Below, piece by piece: positions 1-7,028 of a stretch of 25,622 nucleotides of DNA. Position numbers and translations under genes: made by a program. The stretch's first letter is position 1, and the number at the start of each line of letters is the position of its first letter. Below the pieces are notes generated by a model that did no database searches, was not told the origin of the DNA, and was given only the letters and a program-made list of their open reading frames with translations. The stretch lies in assembly GCA_038248985.1 (NCBI GenBank), contig JBBRWV010000043.1:1-25622 (forward strand), given 5' to 3'. This DNA comes from JBBRWV01 sp038248985 (lineage in GTDB: Bacteria; Planctomycetota; Phycisphaerae; WQYP01).

Positions 1-1763
1 GCCGACGTACCTCCGGCATTCGACGCATACAGGCGATAATAGTACTTGGTGCCCGCGGCAAGACCCGTGTTGCTGTAGCTGCGTACACCCGCGGTCAACG
101 TGGCCAAAGTTGTGTAAGTAGTACCATTGGTAGAACGTTGCAACGTGTACGCGGTCTCACCGGTCACATCCGACCATGCCAGATTGATCTGCGACGTCGA
201 GGCCACGGTAGCCGTGAGATTCACCGGGGCGGCCGGAGCACGCGTAATCGCGGCGTTGTTGGATTTTCCCGAATTGACACTGCCGCTGGTGGCGTAAACG
301 CGGTATGTGTAGGCAATGCCCGTCGCCGTGGTGGTATCCGCATACGTTTTGATGTTCGCGCCAAGAACTTTCAATGCCGTGAAATTGACGCCATCGGTGG
401 ACCGCTCCACCGTGTACGACGTTTCGTTCGTGGCGTTATCCGCCCACGCTAGGTTGACCGTGCTACCCGAAACTGCCGCGGTAAGCGCCGTCGGCGCACC
501 CACCGTGACCGTGGCAGAAGGCGTTAGCGCCCCGGAAAAAGCAAACTGGCCCAGGTTTCCATACCCCCCGGACGAGGCAACGACCAGACGATAGTTGCCC
601 GCCGAGACCGTCGCCGAAAGTGTCTCCGTGAGCGTCGTGGCATTCACCGTCTTCAAAAGCGTGCCCGCAGACGTATACAGGCTGGCTTTCAGATCCAGCA
701 TGTGCCCATAAACTACAGGATTGATGGTCAAATTGAGAGTTCCCGCCGCCACCGTGAAGTTGAAAGTATCCGTATCGCTGACGGCCGTGATAATGCCCTT
801 GCCGGAGAACGCGTTGGCGACAACCGCCACGGCCGTTCCCGCCGCACCCAGATTTCCATGATCATCGGCCCGATAGCCGAAGGCATTTGTGGAGTTAGAA
901 ATGATCGAAAGATCATCTTGATAGGTCGTCGAAGAAGTGCTTGTTCCGTTCCACCAAATGCCGCGCTCCGCACTGTAGCTGTTGCCCATGATCGGTGCGA
1001 TGGAACCGGTGCCCGCGCCCGTGCCCTTGCCATAAGTGTCGGTCAAAGTGGCGCCGGAATAGGTAGACTGGTGGCGTAAGCCAAAAGCGTGACCCGCTTC
1101 GTGGGCGGCCGCCTCGCCTACCATCTTCGGGTTGTTACCGAGATTTTTCGGAAAAACATAGACCAGCCCGCCGGCATAGCCCGTCGCGAACGATCCGATG
1201 TAGGCGATTCCCCCCATGACTTTGCCCGTCCAGGCACCGCCACCATTGTCAATGACCACTGCGACGGTTTTCCCCGCCGTGCGATTGCCGGGGTCTTCCG
1301 TCGTGACATCCACGTTGAATAGCGAGTATTTCTCGCTGACGATCGACCAAATCTGGAAGACCGCGTCTTGCTCGGATACCGAGAAAGTGCTGGAGTCCCC
1401 GTCGACCGAATATGCCGCACTGGCGTCGGCCGTGTACGAACCCCATGATCGTGCCCCTTCACCCATAAAATCCAGGTAAATCTTGGCCGTGGCCGTCGGA
1501 TTGGAGTGATACTTGGCAATCCCCGAAACCGCGACACTGACGGTCGCGCCCGAAGACACCGCCGCTTCCACTACCGGCATGGGGGTCGCCCCCGATGCCA
1601 GGTTCGCAAACCCCATGCAAACACCACAGTTGCAGGTGGATGAGGGTATATGAATGTTAGATTGCTCAGTCGATACCGACATGAGCAGACGCGATTCGAG
1701 GCTCTCAGCAAGAATTGACCTGATTTTGCGGGATTGGTTCTTCCGGCGGATGTCTGGTTTCAT
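1..1763 (-). CDS. Secreted metzincin-type zinc metalloprotease with FnIII domains (3' end beyond window)
   Basis: The first 587 codons are present and the gene runs off the left edge. The start is the ATG at 1763, behind GGAG with a 6-base spacer. Residues 20-29 read ESLESRLLMS, a LEPR-XLL-type sorting motif with Ser for Pro, as found at the N-terminus of exported planctomycete proteins. A catalytic domain follows: HEAGHAFGLRH at residues 221-231 is the HExxHxxGxxH zinc site of metzincins, and Met259 in APIMGNS fits the Met-turn. The segment FGYRADDHG lies near residue 300. After a beta-rich linker there are two fibronectin type III domains, at about residues 420-505 and 508 to the edge. Family knowledge makes it a secreted or surface endopeptidase; the substrate is unknown. 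Its codon use is less G-ending than other minus-strand genes here. The fold call is firm and the sorting call good. Confidence 0.88.
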   Translation of the reverse strand, partial: MKPDIRRKNQSRKIRSILAESLESRLLMSVSTEQSNIHIPSSTCNCGVCMGFANLASGATPMPVVEAAVSSGATVSVAVSGIAKYHSNPTATAKIYLDFMGEGARSWGSYTADASAAYSVDGDSSTFSVSEQDAVFQIWSIVSEKYSLFNVDVTTEDPGNRTAGKTVAVVIDNGGGAWTGKVMGGIAYIGSFATGYAGGLVYVFPKNLGNNPKMVGEAAAHEAGHAFGLRHQSTYSGATLTDTYGKGTGAGTGSIAPIMGNSYSAERGIWWNGTSTSSTTYQDDLSIISNSTNAFGYRADDHGNLGAAGTAVAVVANAFSGKGIITAVSDTDTFNFTVAAGTLNLTINPVVYGHMLDLKASLYTSAGTLLKTVNATTLTETLSATVSAGNYRLVVASSGGYGNLGQFAFSGALTPSATVTVGAPTALTAAVSGSTVNLAWADNATNETSYTVERSTDGVNFTALKVLGANIKTYADTTTATGIAYTYRVYATSGSVNSGKSNNAAITRAPAAPVNLTATVASTSQINLAWSDVTGETAYTLQRSTNGTTYTTLATLTAGVRSYSNTGLAAGTKYYYRLYASNAGGTS

Positions 1764-1798
1764 GTCCAGCTCCAATTAAAAGATACAACAGTGCCTCA

Positions 1799-1816
1799 CA
1801 CGCAGAGTTCTGCGTG
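1799..1816. repeat. Perfect 8-bp inverted repeat before the metalloprotease
   Basis: CACGCAGA-gt-TCTGCGTG is a perfect inverted repeat with 8-bp arms and a 2-base centre. Its near edge lies 36 bases upstream of the protease ATG. With so short a loop it suits a dimeric-regulator operator better than an RNA hairpin, but either is possible. Confidence 0.6.
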
Positions 1817-1828
1817 CATGAAATAAAG

Positions 1829-1917
1829 AGCCAATACAACTGACTCAAAAGTGTGGCTTGCTTAGGAAGGGAAAAGCACCTGCGACCGCGTGGGAAATGC
1901 GGTGCGCCGGAAGCCGG
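1829..1917 (-). promoter_or_regulatory. Cluster of hairpins in the metalloprotease leader
   Basis: Three further inverted repeats follow one another: AGCCA/TGGCT (1829-1833 with 1854-1858), GCACC/GGTGC (1876-1880 with 1901-1905) and CCGG-aag-CCGG (1907-1917). Together with the repeat at 1799-1816 they could give the protease mRNA a folded 5' leader. The stems are short (4-5 bp), so this is a suggestion from pairing alone. Confidence 0.35.
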
Positions 1918-2050
1918 ATAACCGACCCGACAAAAGAACTAACCTAACCTAACCACACCATTAACTATGTCCGCTTTCGCGGTTCAAAACCTGCCAAGGT
2001 TTCGATTCCTTAAGCTACCCCATTCTTCGTCGTTTGAACAGAAATAAAAC

Positions 2051-2065
2051 AGGCAAATTTTGCCT
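2051..2065. repeat. Near-perfect palindrome AGGCAAATTTTGCCT
   Basis: It has two 7-bp arms around a single central base, in the AT-rich part of the intergenic region, about 290 bases upstream of the protease start. On the minus strand it is followed by a T-rich tract (GTTTTATTTC). It could be an operator for the protease gene or part of a terminator for the ABC-F gene upstream; the absence of a loop favours an operator. Confidence 0.4.
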
Positions 2066-2329
2066 CTGACTGATAAAATCCGCCAAATATTCGCACAAAT
2101 TCGCTTAAACTCTAAGGAATATGCATTTTTTGCTTGTGAAAAAAATATTTTACTACTTGTGAAGTTTGGGGGTTTGTCCGGTATCTTAAAAGATATTCTT
2201 TCGTGAATACGAACGCAAGTAGGCCCCCATGCAGGGGTTAACACCGAAATTATGGGCCATTTAAAGGTTGAATAAGTAAAAAAATGCCCCCTCAAACCCC
2301 ACGGTGCAGCCGTTCCAAAACAATGCCGG

Positions 2330-4285
2330 TCAATCCTTGTTTTGACCCTTCAGTTCCCACACTTGCAGCAGTTCTTCCAACGCCCGCTTCGCCACAGCAT
2401 GATCCGCGCCGATTTTGCGCATCGCTTCCGGATTATTCGCCACCCCTGAGTTCGCCATCGAACCCTCCAAGTTCGCCAATCGCTCCTCGCTCTCAGCAAT
2501 CTTCGCCTCCACCTCCGGCAACGACATTTTCTGATATTTATACGCCATCTTCGGCTTCTCCGGAGCTGACTTCTTCGCCCGCTGCGCCTCCCGACGCTGC
2601 GCTTCCACCGCCGCCTGCTTCTCGGCCTTATCCGCCTCCCGCTTCGCCTCTGCTGCAGCCGTCTTCTCCCGTGCCACCGCCGCGAGATAATCCGTGTAGC
2701 TCCCGTTATACAACTTCCATTTCCCATCCCCCTGCAACGCCAGAATCTGATCGCACACTTGGTCGATAAAATACCGATCATGCGAAACCAGGATCAATGT
2801 GCCATCGTAGGAATCGAGCGCTTCCTCCAGAATCTCACACGTCTGCATATCCAAGTGGTTGGTAGGTTCATCCATCAGAATCGTGTTGGCCGGATTGAGA
2901 ATCATCCGCGCCATCGCCACCCGCGCCTTCTCCCCGCCAGACAGCACCGATACTTCCTTGTCCACCAGATCGCCGCTGAACTTGAATAGCCCCGCCAGAT
3001 CTCGCAGATCCTGCTGCGAAGCTGTAATCTTCGCCCGCTGCAACTCTTCCAGAATCGTATTTTCCAGAACCAGATCCTGCTGCTCCTGCCGGTAAAACTG
3101 CAGGTTCACCTTGAAGCCCCATTTGATTTCGCCACTGTCCGGCGGGTAATCCCCCGCCAGCGTATTCAACAGCGTCGACTTCCCCGAGCCATTCGCCCCA
3201 ATAATCCCCAGGCGTTTCCCCCGCTGCAAGTTGATCGAAAAATCCTGAATGAGCTTCTTCGCTGGAAAATTCTTGCACAAATCATCGACCACCAACGCAT
3301 CCGCCCCCGATGGCCGATCGACCTTCAGATTGAGCACCACGCCCCGCCCCGGCCCACGCACCTTGCTGATCGACGATTCATCCTTGATGCGTTCCAACCG
3401 CGTCTTGCGCCCCTTGGCCTGCATCGCCCGCTGCCCCGCGGAAAAACGCCGAATGAATTCCTCTTCCTTGGCAAACGTCGCCTGCTGCTTGTCATACGCC
3501 CGCTGCTGCGATTTCTGCCGCTCCGCCTTCAGATCGACAAACGCCGAGTAATTCCCAGGAAATTGCTCCACCTGCCCCTGTTGCATGTCGTAGATTTCAT
3601 TGACCACCGAATCCAGAAAATACCGATCGTGCGAAACGATCACCAGCGTGATGTCCGACATCTCGTTGAGTGACTTCTCCAGCCAGTCCAGCATCGGCAG
3701 ATCCAAGTGATTCGTCGGCTCGTCCAGCAGCGCCAAATCCGGCGCCTCCAGAAGAAAACGCGCCAACTGCGCCCGTGACTTCTGCCCGCCCGAAAGCGCC
3801 TTGATCGGCAAATCCAGGTCGTGTTCCGTGAACCCCAACTCGTCCAGCACCGATTCCACCCGATGCTGATAGTCATACCCGCCCATGTGATTGTGATGCG
3901 TCTCCAGCACGGAATACCGTTCCATCGCCGCATCGTGCTCCGGGCCGCTCGGATGCTTCGCCAGATCCTCCGCCGCCTCGTGCATCGCCCGCTCAATCGC
4001 GTGAACTTCCTCAAATACCAGCGATACCTGGTGATGCAGCGTTTCCTCGGGATCCAACCGCGCAATCTGCGACACGTAAGTCACTTTGCAATTTTTCGAA
4101 ATCGTCACATTCCCGTGATCCGCCTGCTCCTCCCCCGCCAGTATCTTCAGCAGCGTCGTCTTCCCCGCCCCATTCGGTCCCACCAGCCCGATCCGCTGAC
4201 CGCGCTGCAGATCAAAGGAAATATCCCGCAGTACGGCACGGCCGGCATAGGCTTTTTCAACATTCGTTACGGAAGCAAGGGCCAT
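2330..4285 (-). CDS. ABC-F family ATPase (Uup/EttA-like, ribosome-associated)
   Basis: This 651-residue soluble protein has two ATP-binding cassettes and no membrane segment. Cassette 1 has Walker A GPNGAGKT (36-43), signature LSGGQ (164-168) and Walker B with EPTNHLD (189-195). Cassette 2 has GANGSGKS (363-370), LSGGE (448-452) and DEPTNHLD (472-479). The charged inter-cassette linker (about 241-305) and the C-terminal coiled coil (about 540-645) are typical of the Uup/YheS/YfmR side of ABC-F. Family members bind the ribosomal E site and relieve stalled elongation, and some protect against ribosome-targeting antibiotics; which role applies here cannot be read from the sequence. Its own ribosome binding site is weak (GAG), but a small open frame with a strong site lies immediately upstream, so translational coupling is plausible. 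The assignment to ABC-F is very secure. Confidence 0.95.
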   Translation of the reverse strand: MALASVTNVEKAYAGRAVLRDISFDLQRGQRIGLVGPNGAGKTTLLKILAGEEQADHGNVTISKNCKVTYVSQIARLDPEETLHHQVSLVFEEVHAIERAMHEAAEDLAKHPSGPEHDAAMERYSVLETHHNHMGGYDYQHRVESVLDELGFTEHDLDLPIKALSGGQKSRAQLARFLLEAPDLALLDEPTNHLDLPMLDWLEKSLNEMSDITLVIVSHDRYFLDSVVNEIYDMQQGQVEQFPGNYSAFVDLKAERQKSQQRAYDKQQATFAKEEEFIRRFSAGQRAMQAKGRKTRLERIKDESSISKVRGPGRGVVLNLKVDRPSGADALVVDDLCKNFPAKKLIQDFSINLQRGKRLGIIGANGSGKSTLLNTLAGDYPPDSGEIKWGFKVNLQFYRQEQQDLVLENTILEELQRAKITASQQDLRDLAGLFKFSGDLVDKEVSVLSGGEKARVAMARMILNPANTILMDEPTNHLDMQTCEILEEALDSYDGTLILVSHDRYFIDQVCDQILALQGDGKWKLYNGSYTDYLAAVAREKTAAAEAKREADKAEKQAAVEAQRREAQRAKKSAPEKPKMAYKYQKMSLPEVEAKIAESEERLANLEGSMANSGVANNPEAMRKIGADHAVAKRALEELLQVWELKGQNKD

Positions 4286-4294
4286 TATTGAAAC

Positions 4295-4345
4295 TCAAAA
4301 TAAGGAAAACAGGAAACTATCGCACACCACGAAAAGAAGGCCCAT
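4295..4345 (-). CDS. Possible 16-residue leader peptide before the ABC-F gene
   Basis: An ATG at 4345 follows AAGGAGGAGG, the best Shine-Dalgarno sequence of this locus. It opens a 16-codon frame, MGLLFVVCDSFLFSLF, ending in TGA at 4295-4297. Nine bases later, in the same frame, comes the ATG of the ABC-F gene, which has a poor site of its own. Some antibiotic-responsive ABC-F and erm genes are known to be controlled by such short hydrophobic leader peptides. Translation of this frame is inferred, not shown. It could also be the remnant of a longer N-terminus cut by a stop, but ABC-F proteins normally start where this one does. Confidence 0.5.
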   Translation of the reverse strand: MGLLFVVCDSFLFSLF

Positions 4346-4377
4346 CCGCCTCCTCCTTCGTTTTTTGCAAGCCCGGT

Positions 4378-4383
4378 AGTGTA
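4378..4383 (-). promoter_or_regulatory. Candidate -10 box of the ABC-F transcript
   Basis: TACACT reads on the minus strand about 93 bases upstream of the ABC-F ATG, and would place the small leader frame inside the mRNA. The hexamer 17 bases upstream (TTCTCC) is a poor -35. The same -10 form occurs before gltA. Confidence 0.35.
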
Positions 4384-4504
4384 CACCGTGTGCCCGCCGC
4401 GGAGAAGCGCGCACACCGCCCCATCCCGAAAAGCCCGGGTGCGCCCCCTCCCTCATCATCGCACCCCCTGCGCGACAACGAAAAATGACTGGAATTATGC
4501 GGAT

Positions 4505-4996
4505 TCAATTGTCCGATGAGCGGGCGGCAATGGCTTCCAGCAAACGTCGCGCGTCCAGTATCTGCACAAACGGAAGAAGGTTTTCACCCGACTCCAGGAC
4601 GAACTCGGTAAGTTGCTGCTTCACGACCGCGTGCAACTCCTCCACGCTCCAAGGCTTGGCGATGTAGTGATGCAGGTTGGCCCGGTTGACCGCCTTGATG
4701 GTGTCCGCCAGGTCCGCATGCGCCGTCACCAGCACCTTGCGCGTCGCCGTCGTCAGCGGACGTCCATTCAACTCCACCAGAAGGTCGACCCCGCTCGTGC
4801 CCGGCATCAGGTGATCCGCCAGGATCAGGCCCACCAGGTTGCCCGCGGCCAGCGTGCCATTCACGACTTTCCGCGCCTCATCCGCTGATTCCGTCGGCTC
4901 GATCTTAAACGCCGCGCCAAACGGCCCAAGGTCGCGAACCAGCGCATTGAGCACATCCCGCTCATCTTCCACGCAGACAATAGTGATGGTTTTCAT
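4505..4996 (-). CDS. Stand-alone response regulator receiver protein
   Basis: The 163 residues hold a single CheY-like receiver domain. The acidic pocket is E10-D11, the phosphoacceptor D61 in ILADHLMPG, the switch residue T91 and the conserved lysine K114 in YIAKPWSVEEL. No DNA-binding or enzymatic output domain follows, only about 40 residues of mostly helical tail. It starts 12 bases after the stop of the histidine kinase gene, behind a good GAGGTG site, so kinase and regulator are almost certainly co-transcribed partners. The output must come through protein contact or phosphorelay to another protein. The Ala-Lys-Pro-Trp motif resembles receivers that accompany HD-GYP proteins, but no such domain is encoded here. 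Confidence 0.92.
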   Translation of the reverse strand: MKTITIVCVEDERDVLNALVRDLGPFGAAFKIEPTESADEARKVVNGTLAAGNLVGLILADHLMPGTSGVDLLVELNGRPLTTATRKVLVTAHADLADTIKAVNRANLHHYIAKPWSVEELHAVVKQQLTEFVLESGENLLPFVQILDARRLLEAIAARSSDN

Positions 4997-5008
4997 GCTT
5001 TCACCTCA

Positions 5009-6976
5009 TCAATCAGTAACATTAGGGGGTTGAATGGGCAGCGTCACGATCACCGCCGTGCGCCCCGGTTGAGACTCAATGCGAACCGTTCCGTCGTGCC
5101 GTTCGACAATCTGCCGGCAAATCACCAGCCCCATGCCCAGCCCAAAATTGGACTTTCCAAACTTCGTCGTGAAGTTCGGCTCAAATACCCGGGCCAGATT
5201 CTCCGGCGCAATCCCCGGCCCCGAATCCACAATAACCACCTGTACATGCGCCGGATCAGGCGCCGAAGTCTCGATGCTGATGGAACCCTTGCCATTCACC
5301 GCTTCGATGGCATTGCTCAAAAGATTCGTCCAGAGTTGGCTAAGCTCCGCCGGGCGGCAGGAAATTCGCGCCAGGTTGCCGAAGCGGCTTTCGATCTGGA
5401 TGTCGTGCAGCGAACTCTTGAAAAGCAGCAGCGAATCCTGGATTCCTTCATGGATGTCAATATCCGGCTGGGCCTCGTTCCCTGGCCGCGCATAATTCTT
5501 GAGGCTGCGCACGATCGCCGCCACCCGGTCTGAACACGTGCGAATGCTCCGCAGAGAACCCCCCAGTTGGTGCGCGATTTCCAGTTGCTCCAGCTTCGCC
5601 GAACGTTGCTGCTCCGGAACGCCGGCCAGCGCCCGCGCATACTGTTCCGGCGTCGTCAGCCCGATGTTGACCAGCCGACCCGCCAGACCCTCGTCCCGCA
5701 CCGACAACGCCAGGCTGTTGCGCAACGCGCGAATCTCGGCCGTCGGCAGCGGCGTGGCACCCGCGGCATTATTGATCAGCGATTGAATACTTAACGCATC
5801 TGGCAACGCCGTCAGCAGCTTGGCCAGGTCCTCTGCCACATGATCCGCCGCCCTCCGAATCGCCGTGATCGGGTTGTTCAATTCATGCGCCACCCCCGCC
5901 GATAGCTGACCCAGCGTGGCCATCTTCTCCGACTGGATGAGCCGCGCCTGCGCATCTTCCAGCCGCTGCAACGCGCTCGTGAGTTGGTCGCGTTCCAGCC
6001 GCAGCGCCGCGTTTAGATCATCAATTTCAAGTTGCAGCTCCGCAATGCGCCGCAGCCGGTTGGACATCGAACGCACCAGCACCGTGACAAAATGCATCGA
6101 AAGCGTCGGCTCGGTCTGCATCGCCTCGTCCAGCTCTTCCCAACTTACGGAAATCGCCGTGACATCCGTCGCCGCGCGGCAGGTAAAAAATGCCGATTGC
6201 CGCTGGGCCAGCGCCAGCAAACCTACAATGCGCCCCGTCGTCTTGGAATGAAAAATAACCTCCCGCGAATCCCCCCGGCGAGAAAGCGAAACTTTCCCTT
6301 CCAGGATGATCCACAACCCCCGAACCGGACAGTCTTCTTCCAGCAGTATCGCGCCCACGGAAAGTTTGACCTGTGGAAGATGCCCCAACGCACGATCGAT
6401 TCCCGCGAGCATCGCCTGTTCCACCGCTTCGTCGGAAAGCTCCGTCGCCGCCAGAAAACTGCGCCGCGCCGTCTTCACTTGGCGCTCCATCGCATGACGC
6501 GCCACCTCGCTGGCCGAAAGCAATTGCGCCACCGTCGCCAAGTCGAGAAGCTCAGGAAACGCCGGCAACGCCGCCGGATGGTAGCGCACCAGGTATTCCG
6601 TGAGAACCTGCCGGATGCGCCGCGTGGCCGCCGCCGGCTCAATGCTTGTGAGCTCGTCAACGCGCAGCACCGGGCTGATGCTGGGCTGCCCCGGCACCGG
6701 CGCATCGGTCACTCTGAGTGCCACACACACGCCCTGCGCGATGAGTGCATCGGCCGTGCTTTGCAGCTCTCCGGGTGGACAAAAACGAATCTGCAAACCG
6801 GCGCTCGCCAGCGGCGCCAGCAGTGGTGTCACGGCCTCAGACCCATACAGTATGGCCAGCGAGGGCGGAGGTTGCGGGGGCTGAGGCATCATCGTTTCCA
6901 GTGCCCAGACGGATAAATCGACGGCTAGGCCGGACTTCGGCAGGTCGGTCACACGTGCAGGCAGCATTGTCGACAT
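5009..6976 (-). CDS. Sensor histidine kinase with cyclic-nucleotide-binding-like domain
   Basis: Numbered from the ATG at 6976 (655 residues; a TTG at 6994 is an alternative start, and neither has a strong ribosome binding site). Residues 1-190 form an unassigned N-terminal region. A Crp-like cyclic-nucleotide-binding fold follows at about 195-295, then a coiled coil (about 305-350). The H-box is SAGVAHELNNP with His364. The ATPase domain includes N555 in LLSNAIEA, DSGPGIA from D584 and FGLGMGL near 611-617. About 100 residues separate the H-box helix from the LGGSLRSIR segment, more than in a standard HisKA hairpin. No membrane segment is evident, so it is probably a cytoplasmic sensor. Whether the sensory domain binds a nucleotide cannot be told. 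It lies between the transporter gene and its receiver partner. Confidence 0.9.
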   Translation of the reverse strand: MSTMLPARVTDLPKSGLAVDLSVWALETMMPQPPQPPPSLAILYGSEAVTPLLAPLASAGLQIRFCPPGELQSTADALIAQGVCVALRVTDAPVPGQPSISPVLRVDELTSIEPAAATRRIRQVLTEYLVRYHPAALPAFPELLDLATVAQLLSASEVARHAMERQVKTARRSFLAATELSDEAVEQAMLAGIDRALGHLPQVKLSVGAILLEEDCPVRGLWIILEGKVSLSRRGDSREVIFHSKTTGRIVGLLALAQRQSAFFTCRAATDVTAISVSWEELDEAMQTEPTLSMHFVTVLVRSMSNRLRRIAELQLEIDDLNAALRLERDQLTSALQRLEDAQARLIQSEKMATLGQLSAGVAHELNNPITAIRRAADHVAEDLAKLLTALPDALSIQSLINNAAGATPLPTAEIRALRNSLALSVRDEGLAGRLVNIGLTTPEQYARALAGVPEQQRSAKLEQLEIAHQLGGSLRSIRTCSDRVAAIVRSLKNYARPGNEAQPDIDIHEGIQDSLLLFKSSLHDIQIESRFGNLARISCRPAELSQLWTNLLSNAIEAVNGKGSISIETSAPDPAHVQVVIVDSGPGIAPENLARVFEPNFTTKFGKSNFGLGMGLVICRQIVERHDGTVRIESQPGRTAVIVTLPIQPPNVTD

Positions 6977-7028
6977 GGGGGCACACTTACGCAATGCGGT
7001 AACTCAGAGGCTGGCGGAACACTAAAGT

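Larger units (their letters stand above)
1764..2329. other. Long intergenic region, leader and promoter area of the metalloprotease
   Basis: This region lies downstream of the ABC-F gene and upstream of the metalloprotease. It is clearly more AT-rich than the flanking genes between about 2030 and 2290. It holds several inverted repeats, listed separately, and a three-fold CTAAC tandem at 1939-1954. A hairpin ACGG/CCGT at 2301-2313 stands 16 bases before a run of seven A on the plus strand (2278-2284), which is at best a weak terminator for the ABC-F gene. I see no convincing gene, tRNA or known riboswitch. Confidence 0.5.

Noticed and set aside
1939..1954. CTAAC tandem repeat resembling a telomeric repeat.
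   Set aside because: Only three units of five bases; too short to mean more than local slippage.
1984..2295. 103-codon minus-strand frame in the gap between the ABC-F gene and the protease.
   Set aside because: It lies in AT-rich intergenic sequence full of inverted repeats, has no ribosome binding site worth naming and resembles no family I know.
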